Shown piece by piece: positions 1-10,857 of a DNA stretch of 64,000 bases. The notes beneath the pieces are model-generated. The model was not told where the DNA came from, made no database searches, and saw only the letters and a program-made list of their open reading frames with translations. The DNA comes from Immersiella caudata (lineage: Eukaryota > Ascomycota > Sordariomycetes > Sordariales > Lasiosphaeriaceae). Numbering within the stretch: the stretch's first letter is position 1; the number at the start of each line of letters is the position of its first letter. The stretch covers positions 3,286,001-3,350,000 of the forward strand of contig JAULSU010000007.1 in NCBI GenBank assembly GCA_030512335.1, read 5' to 3'. A program made the position numbers and the translations under genes.

Positions 1-872
1 GGCGGCACCTCCTCCCCATCATAGAACAGAAACAAAATCCAACTGTCCACCACATTCAAATTCGCCCTCTCCGCCGTCACAATCACTGCCGCCCGATCAT
101 CCGTATTCCACTCCGTCCAATCCCTCACCGCTTTCAACATCCTCCTGTCCGTCTCCTCGCTCCTCACAAACGCCAAGTTCCCACCCACCACATCCCCCTG
201 CCGATACCCCTGCACCACATACTCGGTCACCACCCCAAAGTTATTCCCGCCCCCCTTCAGCACCTTGAACAAATCCCCATTCGTCGACTCCGACGCTCTC
301 ACCACCGTCCCATTTGCCAACACCACCTCAAACTCCAATATGCTCGACGCCGCCCACCCGTGCTGCGTCGACAGGTAACTCAACCCCCCTCCCACCGCCA
401 ACCCGCCCACACCCGTGTGTCCAATCCTACCCCCTACAAACGTCCACCCGGTCCCATCCAACTTGGCCGCAACCTCATCGAGCCGGTTCCCCGGTCCCAG
501 CGTGATCACCCCCGTGGCGGTATCCACGCTCACAGAATCCATCCTCTGCGTGGAAATAATTGGTCCGCCGGCAACGCTCGACCAGAAGTTATTGGGGTTG
601 TGGCCGCCAGATTTGATGGCGAAGGATTCGTTGGAGGCGTGCAAGAGGGAGAGGACGGTGGAGACTTCGGAGGCGGAGGAGGGGAAGATGATGCAGGAGG
701 GGAGGAGGGCGGCGCACGAGGTGGACCAGTAGTCGGCTTGTTCGAGGGTGTAGGAGGGGGTGAGGGGGAGGGAGACTTGGATGTGGGGAGGGAGGGTGGT
801 GCAGGTTGAGGCGAGGGCTGGGGAGAGGAGGGATAAGAGGGAGAGGATGGAGGCAAGGTTAGGGGGGCGCAT
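1..872 (-). CDS. Secreted FAD-linked oxidoreductase (BBE-like/PCMH), partial at left edge
   Basis: The reading frame opens at an ATG at 870-872 and stays open to position 1, so about 290 N-terminal residues are visible and the C-terminus (substrate domain and BBE tail) lies outside the window. Residues 1-21 form a signal peptide ending in ALA. A PCMH-type FAD-binding domain follows: KSGGHN with His-91 as the expected covalent flavin attachment site, GPGNRLDEV near 127, and GVGGLAVGGGLS near 154-165. Berberine-bridge-type enzymes with bicovalent flavin have a Cys two residues after the first Gly of the GxCP stretch. Here that position is Ile-150, so only the single histidyl link is predicted (inference). 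Such fungal enzymes oxidise alcohols, sugars or secondary metabolites outside the cell. The substrate cannot be told from the sequence. No intron is seen in the visible part. Confidence 0.88.
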   Translation of the reverse strand, partial: MRPPNLASILSLLSLLSPALASTCTTLPPHIQVSLPLTPSYTLEQADYWSTSCAALLPSCIIFPSSASEVSTVLSLLHASNESFAIKSGGHNPNNFWSSVAGGPIISTQRMDSVSVDTATGVITLGPGNRLDEVAAKLDGTGWTFVGGRIGHTGVGGLAVGGGLSYLSTQHGWAASSILEFEVVLANGTVVRASESTNGDLFKVLKGGGNNFGVVTEYVVQGYRQGDVVGGNLAFVRSEETDRRMLKAVRDWTEWNTDDRAAVIVTAERANLNVVDSWILFLFYDGEEVP

Positions 873-2029
873 GTTGAAAATGTTGATTGTTGGTGGGAAG
901 TGAAAGGTGGTGGTATTGGTGAGTGTTAGTATCTGCTGTTTTGTCCCGGGGGTTGTCCAAGGAGGTTGACATTGATCAGCTGGGTCGACATCTCATCTTT
1001 ATATCCTCGACTTCCAGCTGACGAAGGAGTTATGCATCTCAGCAGACCCCCATCAACATCTCCATCAGTCCTGTCTCAAGGAAACCATTTCGTCATCTTG
1101 ACGACAACACACAGGAACAAGGTAGCGTATATCTCCTATTTCGAATCAATATTGGACGGTGGAGTCGCACCAGCGCAACACCCTCAGCCGCGAACCAAAT
1201 GAACTGCACCGTCCCTCAACCTCAAATACTCAACTTAGACATCGTCCAGTCCTCGTGATACGGTCCGCCCTGGCCCGTCTGTCAAAATCTGTCAAAAACG
1301 CGGAACGAGATGTAACCCGCCATCTTGCGTGTGGATTTCCCAATGCGGGGAATGATCAGCATGTGGGAGATCTCGAGTAAATTGCATCCATGTTCCCTGA
1401 CACGGCATGGCTGCAGGGACGTTGGGGGAAAACCGGTTCTGCATGCCATTCGCTTCCCCAACTTTTCCGGTTCAGATGGCTTCTTGGTAGGGAGGAACTT
1501 TTGCTCTCCTGCGTCATGCGTCGTGCCTGTAAATCAACCCTAAAAGAGACGCCAGATGTAGGTAGCGTTTCTTTTTCTATTTGTGACGATCGATCTGGGC
1601 GGTAGCGAATAAGGGATCGGCAGTGTAGCCCTGGCAGTCTCATGGGAGAAGCGACTGGAGTTTGGCATTCTTCCGCGGCAGTAGCCTAGGTATGTATGCC
1701 TTGCTAGGTAGTCCTCCAAATACGTTTTTGTATTTCAATTATCCCCCTTTTTGATCTGTCTTGGGGTTTCTGCTGGGGCGCGGGTGGCCAATTGATGCAC
1801 AGCGTTCCGTCGACTTATAGGCACACCGACACTGGGTGCATGTAAAAAGACAAAACTGAGGCTCTTGCGCAAAAATATCCTCAAGGAACGTGGTCACGGC
1901 ATCATCAAATGAATTCTTCTTTACAAAATATAATCTTTCAATTAAGGTACTCTGTACCAAAAAGGGGCTAACCCCTATTCTCCATCACTGGCAACGATTG
2001 TAAATCAACCGAACCGTCAAGCTAGCCAC
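873..2029. other. Intergenic, no supported gene
   Basis: Upstream of the FAD oxidoreductase and downstream of the Skp1-like gene. Only short ORFs without family features occur; one 73-codon minus-strand frame (1739-1960) looks protein-like in places but has no recognisable domain. The segment 1700-2000 is more AT-rich than its surroundings. Confidence 0.5.
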
Positions 2030-2557
2030 CTACTTCAAGTCCATTTTCGCGAAGAGATGCGACGCCAACTCTCCCTCCTCTCCCTCCTCCCCATCCACAG
2101 CTTGAACTCCAACAAACTCCCTCATCCCCTTCAAGCTCTTCCCAATCAACAGCCTCACAATCCTTGACACCACCACATCGAGCAACTTCTCTACCGCAGG
2201 GTAGTTCGCCGCGTTCGCAATCTCAAAGAGAAGCGAAGCTCCCGAGATCCGCTCGATCGGGAGCTCAGAAGGCTTCTCCTTCCTGAGCATATCGGCGAAT
2301 GAGATGCTGGATGACTTGTGGGCCGGCGCTGAAGCCTTTTCCATCCAGGCGAAGACGCGGGTGAGGGCTTCGTCGCTGGCTTTGATGGAGATTGGGATGG
2401 CTTCTTCGATGGTGTCGGTGTCGGAGAAGAGGTCGTCGAGGAGATCGCGGGGGATGCCGGATTGCATTGCCGCGGGCTTAGAGAGGTGGTGGATGGTTTG
2501 GGTGGGGGAGAGGCTGTTGATGATTTTGAGCATGGGGGTGGGAGTGTGGGTTGCCAT
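2030..2557 (-). CDS. Divergent Skp1-like protein (SCF adaptor paralogue)
   Basis: A 175-residue intronless protein. The second half matches the end of the Skp1 fold. An LFEIANAANYP stretch corresponds to the conserved LFELILAANYL helix of Skp1. It is followed by a KLLDVVVSRIV helix and GKSLKGMREFVGV, equivalent to the GKTPEEIRKTFNI segment that closes the F-box-binding helices. Upstream, IPISIKASDEALTRVFAWME fits the Skp1 IPLPNVN...V..W..HH region. In canonical Skp1 the protein bridges cullin-1 and F-box proteins in SCF ubiquitin ligases. This copy lacks the terminal WCEDK-type motif and ends in an acidic stretch, and its N-terminal BTB strand region is poorly conserved. It is therefore a diverged paralogue, and whether it still binds a cullin is open. 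Confidence 0.7.
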   Translation of the reverse strand: MATHTPTPMLKIINSLSPTQTIHHLSKPAAMQSGIPRDLLDDLFSDTDTIEEAIPISIKASDEALTRVFAWMEKASAPAHKSSSISFADMLRKEKPSELPIERISGASLLFEIANAANYPAVEKLLDVVVSRIVRLLIGKSLKGMREFVGVQAVDGEEGEEGELASHLFAKMDLK

Positions 2558-2906
2558 TTTGATGGTGGGCGAAGGGGATGATGGGTAAGTGGGTGTTGAG
2601 GTGTGGGTTAGATGAGGGGTGTTGGTTGGAATGGTTGTGAAAGCTGTTGGTTAGTAGCCTGACTGAGGAATTGAGTGATCCAGGGCCGGGTGCTTTCGTA
2701 TTGTTATATTGAACGGGCACGCAAAGAGTTCCAGGGTTTGTGCAAGATGCTATCCCTGACGATTCGATTGTGTATTTGGTGTCAAAGGACAAGCTATCAC
2801 TAGCCCCTTTTTTGTCAATACAGGGAATCAGACAAAGAATCCCGAGCGCGCTCCCATGCGACCTAATGCTATTGAGGCAGACAAAGAGAATGATAGAACA
2901 ATGCAC
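2558..2906. other. Intergenic between Skp1-like gene and secreted protein gene
   Basis: About 350 bp upstream of the Skp1-like start and downstream of the small secreted gene. No coding signal beyond antisense frames was found. Confidence 0.4.
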
Positions 2907-3299
2907 CTAGGCGTTGCCACACATGTCCTGCCCGCACCCGTTCTTTACCCAAACCCCCGAGGAAAATCCATGGCAGGCAGCAGGGTCCGGCCACTGACCC
3001 GCGACATGGCGTGTGTTGCAGTTGGAATCGCCACAGATGATCAACGGCCCGCAAGTATCAGAGCACGAGGCCTGATCCCGCGAAATCCACATAGCGGAGT
3101 GAGATCCCGCTGGTCCGCTGTAGAGATGATGTCAGTCACACCTTCCAGAAGGGGTAAGGGCAACAAACCCGCTGATTGTGAAAGAGGGGACGTTGACTTA
3201 GCTGGTATAGGCCTGGCAGTTTTGATCAAAGTAGAAGTTGACTTGGCCAGCTGAGGCCAAGCCGAGGAGGGTCGAGGAGAGAATCGTGCAAGGGCGCAT
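2907..3299 (-). CDS. Small secreted cysteine-rich protein (effector-like), two exons
   Basis: Exon 1 starts at the ATG at 3297-3299 and encodes a signal peptide (MRPCTILSSTLLGLASA) followed by GQVNFYFDQNCQAYT. Exon 2 ends at a stop at 2907 and encodes about 65 residues with CSDTCGP, ICGDSNC and CGQDMCG motifs. The mature protein would be about 80 residues with eight or more Cys, as in fungal secreted effectors or defensin-like proteins. A clear branch point and acceptor (TGACTGAC...CTACAG) precede exon 2. The donor is not standard: where CAG|GTAAGT is expected the sequence reads CAG|CTAAGT, and an in-frame TAA follows. A GC donor one base earlier (A|GCTAAG) with a second acceptor (GGACCAG) would also keep the frame. 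The gene is either a rare-splice gene or a recently lost one. Confidence 0.55.
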
Positions 3300-4840
3300 G
3301 TTGCTTTGTTGATTGGATTGTTTGTATTAGGGGGTGTTTCGAAGTAATTGCAGAGAGGCAGGTGAATCGGCAGGCAGCCTTCATCGTTGAGGCAGAGAGG
3401 CGTCGTTTAAGTTGAAGAAGTGTTGCGTAGAGCATTCATTCCCGTTCTGGCTGGGGGTTATTCCCATAGAGGCGACTCCCAGGTGAGACGGAGATTGTCT
3501 AGGCGAGGCAGGAAGAAAAGGCGTGTGCTGATCATTATTGCTTACTTCTGTGCAAGCGGTAGCAATGGCGACGCAGCATAAGACAGAGTTGTATTGTGAT
3601 GTTAGCTTTAGATCATGGCGAAGAGGGTTACTAACAACCTCTCTGGCGTAGCAAAGCTGGCCTATAGACGAGACGAATCAAGAAACGATTTGCCTTTGCA
3701 TTCGGCGACGGGTCTAGACGTTAAATTCGGAACCAAAAGGTAGCGGTGGTGCGCGGTGCGGGAAGCAAGTTCGACATTCTTCGTAACTCTCGGTAGGACG
3801 TAGCCCTCATTTGCTTGCGTCTTCAATTGGCCTTGTATTCCTGGATAGGGAGTATGAAAAAGTCTTTCGAAAGCCTCTTTGCATTTTCATGACGCCTTTC
3901 CCTGCGTTATAGGGCTCGTATGGGCTGTGGGTGGGTGCTTTTTTTCTTCTTCTTCTTTTTTTTTTCGCTCATTATGGTCGAGAAAGCGTATTTGTTGTAA
4001 ACCCGCATTGCAGCTGAATAGCATGATCGGTACCTTGCGGAGGTGTCTGTTTACCTGTGGCGTTTGCTCCCGCATCGACCGGAATGCCTTGGTCAATGTC
4101 AATATTGTCATCATACCGCGTGGGGTCCAATAGCGGCGTGACGGGTTAGTTCGGCACTAGAGAGCCAAGCATTGTGGGAGGAAGGCACGTCAGCGTCAAG
4201 GTTCTTTCAGCTCCCAGTCACGGCTGCCCGTGGTCCAACAAAATAACGCACGACCAAAATAGGGCAGATCGTCAGCTACCAAGCACCGGGGTGGATATTG
4301 CCCGTAATTTATTGAACGTCGGCATCGAAGATTTTTCTATGTTGTGGCGTAGATGCAGGGTCAGAATTTCTTGGATGTAATATGCAGAACCACGCATTGC
4401 AATCGCTGGGACTGGGCCGGGGCTCGATGTGCCACAACCCGAAGTTTTTTCGACCGCGTCTGTCGATCTTTAACCAATCTTGCTGGAAAACGGGACGCGT
4501 CGACGCGCAGCGCATTGTGTGTGCACACGGCGCCAAACTGTCGGAACAAGGCCACTGTTACGGATTACTGTGCAGCACTTGATGCGACAACAAAGACGCC
4601 GATTGACGACAGGAAACGACAATGGAATTGAACACGACGGGGAAAGAATAAAACGAAGAAAAAATCGGTCCACGATCAAATGCTGTCTTATCACCCTGCA
4701 CTTAACTCACATTGCACTCACCCAACACTGCCCTCCCACTTCAATACTTCTGTAGCTAAGATGGCAGGCCGATTTCGAGAACGGTTCTCCCTAGATACGA
4801 TTGGGCTCAATATGAACTCGGTGAGAAGCAAGTCGGGGAT
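3300..4840. other. Long intergenic region, no supported gene
   Basis: About 1.5 kb with no frame carrying a domain or consistent coding character. It contains a pyrimidine-rich tract of TTC/T runs at about 3940-3967, the only notable sequence feature. Confidence 0.5.
3940..3967. repeat. Pyrimidine-rich (TTC)n/T-run microsatellite
   Basis: Low-complexity run of T and TTC units in the intergenic region. Probably slippage-prone, with no further meaning seen. Confidence 0.7.
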
Positions 4841-4866
4841 ACCTATCCAGGAGACCTATCCAGGAG
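4841..4866. repeat. 13-bp direct tandem repeat, two exact copies
   Basis: The unit ACCTATCCAGGAG occurs twice back to back and is followed by ACC of a third, incomplete copy. It ends 12 bp before the ATG of the membrane protein at 4879, so it lies in that gene's 5' leader. Confidence 0.8.
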
Positions 4867-4878
4867 ACCAGAGAGGAC

Positions 4879-5466
4879 ATGGAGTTGACGGTCAGCGAAT
4901 TGACCCTCGTCGACAGCGTTCACTGGCACTTTCACGTGATCAAGCACTCCCTCCTGATCCTCTTGACCTGCTGGAACATCGGCGCGGTCGTCCAGGTGTG
5001 GAGCACTCTGGGTCTCCTGTACGGTCATCGCCAAGAAGACACCGGTTTCATGTCCGCCATGGTCGTAGGCCTGGTTGTGGCCCTGGCTGTCTTTTGTTAC
5101 AAATGGTTTATGTTGATCATGAACCGCAATGTCAGCCCTAGGGGGACTCGGGGCAGCATCGGGCCTCTGTTGCCGTTCGCTGGGTGGGTGGCTTGCATGG
5201 AGCGCCCGATCCTCGTGGGATCGCCTTTCTGGGTCTTGGTGCTCACCGTCAACGTTACTTTTCACTACGCGGCCTTCGCGTGGTGGAGGACGGTGACGCT
5301 CGGGGCCAGCCGACTCCCAGTGTTGGAGGGCGGGCTGGCGGCAGTGAATGCACAACTTCTTTGGATGTTCTACTTGGTGCTTGTGGTTCTTACCGCCTAC
5401 CAATTCGGCGTCGCCCGGTCCTCTGGATATGAGCAACTCTGGAGCCTCTCCATCTACTTTCCCTAA
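4879..5466 (+). CDS. Four-helix membrane protein, unknown function
   Basis: Intronless, 195 residues. Four hydrophobic segments stand out: about residues 20-47 (HSLLILLTCWNIGAVVQVW), 60-83 (MVVGLVVALAVFCYKWF), 114-135 (FWVLVLTVNVTFHYAAFAWW) and 158-178 (LLWMFYLVLVVLTAYQFGV). Loops are short, and the first loop is followed by a short basic region (NRNVSPRGTRGS). There is no signal peptide cleavage site and no recognised family. The general plan resembles the four-helix protein encoded at 13353-14007, but I see no convincing residue-level similarity. The ATG chosen follows the 13-bp repeat. An upstream in-frame start is not needed to cover the first helix. Confidence 0.6.
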   Translation: MELTVSELTLVDSVHWHFHVIKHSLLILLTCWNIGAVVQVWSTLGLLYGHRQEDTGFMSAMVVGLVVALAVFCYKWFMLIMNRNVSPRGTRGSIGPLLPFAGWVACMERPILVGSPFWVLVLTVNVTFHYAAFAWWRTVTLGASRLPVLEGGLAAVNAQLLWMFYLVLVVLTAYQFGVARSSGYEQLWSLSIYFP

Positions 5467-7820
5467 AGGAAGTGATGTGGGATGGTAAGTAGCATTGGGC
5501 TGCTATGGGCCACGTGGGGCACAAAATTGGTTGGCATTTTTGTCCCGGCTCCAGTGCACTAACAGATTGCTTCAGGGGGGTTATAGGGGATCGTTAGGGG
5601 GATCGTCGCTGGACAAAAATGCCAACTCATTTATCCCCCACGTGTCAGCGACCAAGGTGCCTTCGGTATCAGGAAGTTGGGGTGCAAGATAAGATAAAAA
5701 GAAAAGACTGCGTATAAAAAAGTAAATAACAAGTGGTGCCAGAAGTGCTGATCAGCTGTGTGGGTGTGGTGGGGGCTTTGATGCGTAATTTCGAAAGGGG
5801 ACCAATGGATGCAACGGTTGGAGTCTTGTAAGCTTCAAAAGGACGCCACGGCTGTCAAGATGCAGGAGGCTGCGATAAAACAGCGTGATAGTGGGAGACA
5901 GGGAGAAGTGAGAGTGTGTGTCATAGGACGAAATCGAGAAAATGAGAATGGGCGTCCCCGAAAGTAGCGAATATGTCCGGTCGGTGGTCGGCTGAATGGG
6001 ACGGGATGATTTACTGCCCTTGCTTCCCCTCGTTCAGGGTTGGCCCTGGCGCAGATCTCCCGAGCCAATTGTCGCTGCAGGACATCCGCTTGGACCATGT
6101 CAACGCAAGGCCCGAGCGCCTTCTGTCGAGAGCTGGACGACGGCCGACGAGCCTTGAGGCGGCTGGGTCTCCGCAACAAATCCTCAATCAGTGGCGCAGG
6201 GGCCTTCTTTTACAAGCTCGCTTGCCATCCGGTGCTGCGCTGAGCTGAGGGGCGGGAGAGCACTCTGCTTGCGCTAGCGAACGGTGGGTTGCGGTGGAGA
6301 GGCACGAACCTGTCACCACAGCAGTCCAGGCCAGGAACAGAGCATCGACCCCTCTTTGCCATCCCCAAAGCAATCAAGTTCGTCCGAATTTACTCAACAT
6401 TTACACCTCTAGGTGCGACAATAACCCGATTCCGAGATCCGAGCGCCACTCTAACTGGCGCGCTGATGCTGCTGCACCGACCATGGCGAAACAACATGCC
6501 AACCACGTGCAGTGTGCTCTGACACCACGGGCCTAAGACTCTTTCCGTGTCCGCCGAAGCCTGGCCTTCCCGTCTCGCCGCGAGCTGCCATGACCGAGCA
6601 AAGAACACGAGCTCTCTGTCCGGCACTCTCCACCATCGGCCTTCCCGCCACCCCGCTCACCCTTCCCGCTTGCGACTTCGCGCAAGGCTACCTCCCCTCG
6701 TACGCTTTCGGCGCCGTGCTTCGAGACCGTTACCTTCCCTCCCACCTCTTCCCCGCACCGCGCCCTCCATAGGCCGAACGCCGGGAGCACTGACCTCGAC
6801 GACGGCAGCGCGGCACAATGCTTCGAAACAAATCCTCCCTTTCGCCTTGACGGCGGCAGTTCGTTCCAACCAATCCCTGGAAGACCGACGTGATTGCGCC
6901 AGCGGGGCCCAGCGGGGCCCAGCGGGGCCCAGCGGACCAAACGAACGACCGCGGGCGGCCGCGGCAAACGCCGTCGCGATGCTGGCCAGGCGGGATCTGG
7001 ACGGGGGGGGGGGACGCGGCTGAGAGTGCCGGGGAGCACAGCTGGAGATGAACAGCACAAATATTTTCGCATTATTTACGGGCAGGCGCCTTTCCGGACC
7101 AGGTTTGGCACACATAGTGGAAATTGAACCCGATTGCCTTTCGCACTTCTCGTTCCTGGCTGTCGGCTGACAGGGGTCATCCCCGCCAGCCTGCACTCGG
7201 AAACAGCCGATGGCATGGGTCGTTTCCTTGCGGTGTGTGGTCTCGATCTGACGGGGGTAGACGAGAACCACAAGACAGCTGGAGGGCGCGGCGACGGAGG
7301 CTGGCTGGGTTGGGGTCTGGACAAATGATGTGCCCACCACCACCCGCGGAGTGATCGGCATGGCGCTGCAGGAACTGCACCCACCACCCGCGCCCAAAGC
7401 GCAGGTCCAAGCTGCCAAGATGCATACGCTACATCTGCATCTTGCTGGATGGGATGAAGTGAGGTTTCAACGCCAGACAACAGATGACCCACGCGTACCA
7501 TTGTGACCGCTCATGGCCAGCACAAGTGGCGCTGCTCGCCCACACCGCTGGGCAGAGAGCTTCGTCATCTCCGCCCGTTCCTCGGCCTTTTCATCTAGCG
7601 CCGCAGCAAGGAAAGTCACATCTCAGGTCGGCGCGCTCAGCCGAGCTTGGGCTGGGGGTGCTGGGCGGGTACATAGCTCGACAAACCCCTCCACCCCCAG
7701 GTCCCACAGGGGAAGTCTGTTCCCTCTCCCTCTTCATCGACGCCCAGTCTCGCCCAGGGCTACACAAGGTCAACCGCACCTCCGACCCACCCTTCCAAGG
7801 CCCAAGAACGGTTGCCCAAC
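5467..7820. other. 2.3-kb GC-rich intergenic region upstream of the RGS gene
   Basis: Several open frames on both strands reflect high GC rather than genes: they lack domains, are Pro/Arg/Ser-biased and overlap one another. The region includes a 10-bp tandem repeat at 6901-6936 and a G-run near 7007-7016. A long regulatory region or an unannotated non-coding transcript is possible but not shown. Confidence 0.45.
6901..6936. repeat. 10-bp GC-rich tandem repeat (3.6 copies)
   Basis: The unit AGCGGGGCCC is present three times exactly and then as AGCGGA. Every unit contains GGGCCC, a palindrome that could bind a factor or form a hairpin. It lies about 0.9 kb upstream of the RGS-domain gene. Confidence 0.85.
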
Positions 7821-9154
7821 ATGAGGCTCCCCTCGTGGTTGACGTGGTACAAGAAGCCCGAGTACCGTGATATCCGGGAGTATGCCGACAACATCAACAC
7901 CGGCAAGCGGTCCATGAGCCCGGCCGGCCGGGGGTGCTCCATCCCTAGCCGGCTACGGTTGGACCGGATTCTCGAGAACAAGACTTGCAGCCCCATGTCG
8001 CTGTATGACTTCTACATGTACCTGAAGTACATTGAGTTCTCGTCCGAGAACCTAGAGTTCTACATGTGGTATGTTGTCGTCGCGTCCCATATCGGGCTTG
8101 TTGTTGACGCCTCACAGGTACAAGAACTACGAGAGCGCATACGCCAAGGGTCTCGCCATGGTCGGGGAGAAGAACTACGGCTCCATGGACAACATCTCTG
8201 AGAGCAGCTCATCCGACTCGACACTCAAGCCCCAGAACGCGACGCCCGAGGCCGAGGAAGACGACGAAGTGGACGACCCGGAAGTCGGTATGTTGGCGCG
8301 CCAGCCCCTGAATGTCTTGATGTCTCGGTACTGACCTTGCCCTAGCCAAGGAGACTCTTGCCCGCATCTCGCAGCTCATCTCCGTCGACGCGCTCTGCTC
8401 TTCCAAATCCAAGTGCTCGCCTGCTGTCAACCAATGTAACCTGGACCCCAACACCGTCTCTACTGCCGATCTGCTCAAGTCTGTCCCCGTCGGCCGCAGC
8501 GAGCTCGATACCGTCATCGACCTATTCCTCCTCCCCGGATCCGAGAAGGAGCTCAACATCCCGCCATCCCTCCGCCAACAAGCCATCGCCGACCTCCACG
8601 TTTCGTCTCATCCCGCTGCCCTGAAGCCTGTTGCCGACCACATCTATGGCCTCCTGAGGAACTGCTCGCACCGCAACTTCGTTCGCCTCGGCGTGGGTAA
8701 CGGTACCTTTGAGACCATCTGCGTCGCCACCATGCTTGGAATCGTCTGCACCATCGCCGGCTTCATCGTCATCTTCTCTCGCGGCTTCGCTCCTTACCGT
8801 GGCGCTCATACTCGCTGGGAGGTGTTCGCTGCGTGGCCCCTGTGGTGGCTTGGGTTGAGCTTGATCCTGTCCGGTCTCAGGGGTAGCTGCTTCTTCCTTC
8901 TTTTGTTCTCCCGTCGCCAACCTCTTCCTTGGGAGAGGTTCGACGACACCAAGTCCTCGGAGCCCAGCAAGTGGCTCATCGTCAGACTGCTCTCGCGCTT
9001 GATGATCTTTGACCGCAAGATGCGCGTCAAGGAGAAGCACTTGCGAAGGCTGCAACAGAAGATTGTCGCGCAAAGCCTGCTCGGCGGCGCCCTCTTCGCC
9101 ACCGCTGGCGTTTTTCTTTTCATCTTCCTGCCGATGTGGCAGGAGACCATCTGA
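7821..9154 (+). CDS. RGS-domain protein with C-terminal membrane helices (Rax1-like architecture)
   Basis: Three exons (7821-8068, 8118-8287, 8346-9154) give 408 residues; both introns have GTATGT donors. The N-terminal part carries an RGS-like helical domain (RLDRILENKTCSPMSLYDF, ENLEFYMWYKNYE, then a conserved later block around RNFVRLGVGNGTFE). An acidic Ser-rich insert lies between the two halves (about residues 100-140). The C-terminal third has three hydrophobic helices (near ICVATMLGIVCTIAGFIVIF, WWLGLSLILSGL and GGALFATAGVFLFIFLP). RGS domains accelerate GTP hydrolysis by G-alpha subunits. An RGS domain followed by three C-terminal helices is the arrangement of yeast Rax1, a bud-site landmark protein. 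The assignment to Rax1 itself rather than to another fungal RGS class is tentative. Confidence 0.78.
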
Positions 9155-9789
9155 GGGTTTAGCAGGCCCGGCCGCCGCCTATTCGTTTCTTGCACACTCA
9201 TTAGCGATACCATTACACCATTTTTTGTATGTTGATGACATAAAACACAATGATACCTTGGGAGGTCTGGAGTTTGGGAGTTGGGAAATAATTATGGGTT
9301 ATGTACCCCTAGCCAGGGGCCGTTGGACCGTCGTTGGAGATCTTGGGTGGTAGTTGATGACTTGGGATATAGCATCATGTTCAATATTCGCGCCACGGGG
9401 GCGCAATCTATCTCGTCGATCACTGTACAGAAGCTTTAGCCGGGAGCGAACTCCGGTATTGGGGATTGATGTCGTTCTCGGCTATTCAGAATGGAACATT
9501 CCCTTGCTCACAATTGGGCGTCTACAAGCAATCGCAGTGCCTCCCTCCGCGGTCCTGCATCAGGATGACCCACAGTCCCTTGTCAGTGGGACATTCCACC
9601 AATGGTCTTACACGAATGGTGCGGAAGTGGACGCCATCGCCAACCCGGTACTCCGGTAACCAGCTTGTGACAGGTCCCGTTCCTGGGCTTTAATATCGCC
9701 AATGACTTATTTGTAAAAGCGTCTCGTCGCCCGCCGCTCATTCAATTTCACCACATTCTTTTCCACGCTCGTTCATCAACTTCTCAGAC
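9155..9789. other. Intergenic between RGS gene and esterase gene
   Basis: 3' flank of the RGS gene and promoter of the esterase. Two overlapping plus-strand frames at 9354-9693 have no domain features. The last 60 bp before the esterase ATG is pyrimidine-rich, as usual for a fungal 5' leader. Confidence 0.5.
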
Positions 9790-10857
9790 ATGCTCCCAAT
9801 CCTCGCCCTCCTCACCGCCGCGCCGGCCATCGTCGCTAGCAGACCCAACAAGAGCGACGAAGCCCCTAAATACCTCATCACCTTGTAAATCCTTCCCCGT
9901 CCCCTCCCCTTTCACTCCAACCAAAGCTAACTTCCCCCAGCGGCGACTCCTACTCCCAAACCGGCTTCAACACCTCCCTCGCCAAACCCTCCCTTTCCAA
10001 CCCCTTCGGCAACCCCCCTCTCCCGGGCTGGACCGCCTCCGGCGGCCTCAACTGGGTCGGCTTCCTAACCTCCCACTTCAACGCTACCCCCCTCTTAACC
10101 TACAACTTCGCCTACGGTGGCGCCACCACCAACGCATCCCTCGTCACACCCTGGCGTCCCGACGTGCTTAGCTTTACAGATCAGATTTCCCTCTTTGCGG
10201 GGAGCATCGGGACGGAGCCCAGACCGGAGTATGCGCCGTGGACGGGAAGCAATGCGCTGGTGGGGATTTGGATGGGGGTGAATGATGTGGGGAATGCGTG
10301 GTGGAAGGAGGAGGGGGAGTATGAGGTGCTGGTGGGGGGAATTATGGATAGTTACTTTGGGGGGTTGGAGGTTTTGTGGGAGGCGGGGGCGACGAAGTTT
10401 GTGATTTTGGGGGTTCCTCGTGAGTTATCATCTTTGGATTCTTTGGTCTTTGTTTTGGCTGCTTTTTTGGGGGGGTTGCGCTTTGGGAAAAGGGGTGGGA
10501 AGGGTTTGGCTAACAATGGGAATAGCGATTCACAAGACACCGGCAGTGCTGCAGAATACGGAGGAGCAGCAGCGGACGGAAGCGGTGGCGATTGATCGGT
10601 ACAATGCGGCGATTGCAAAGAGGTTGGAGGCGTTCAAGGAGGCGCACCGTGGGGTGGAGGCGGTGATTGTGGATACCGCGGCGCCGTTCAACAAGGCGTT
10701 GGAGAACCCGACGGAGTATGGCGCACCGAATGCCACGTGCTATAATGGGAATGGGGTCTCGTGTCTGTGGTTCAACGATTATCACCCCGGTGTGGCTATC
10801 AACAAGCTTGTTGCCGAGGCGGTGGCTGCTGAGTGGAAGGGAAGCTTCTTCAAGTGA
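9790..10857 (+). CDS. Secreted SGNH/GDSL esterase, CE16-like
   Basis: Three exons (9790-9884, 9941-10419, 10526-10857) give 301 residues. Signal peptide about residues 1-17 (MLPILALLTAAPAIVAS). SGNH blocks are all visible: block I ITFGDSYS with nucleophile Ser-35, block II NFAYGGATT (Gly), block III GVNDVG (Asn), and block V DYHPG with the catalytic Asp and His near the C-terminus. The DYHPG ending and total size match fungal acetylesterases of carbohydrate esterase family 16, which remove acetyl groups from the non-reducing ends of xylo- and other oligosaccharides. Secretion and family membership are well supported; the precise substrate is inference. Third codon positions shift from C to G along the gene. 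Confidence 0.88.

Noticed and set aside
360..809. Gly/Glu-rich plus-strand ORFs over the FAD oxidoreductase
   Set aside because: Antisense of the signal-peptide and PCMH region, which is clearly the true coding strand.
1739..1960. 73-codon minus-strand frame with two CxxC-like cysteines
   Set aside because: No start context, no family and no extension by splicing that I could support.
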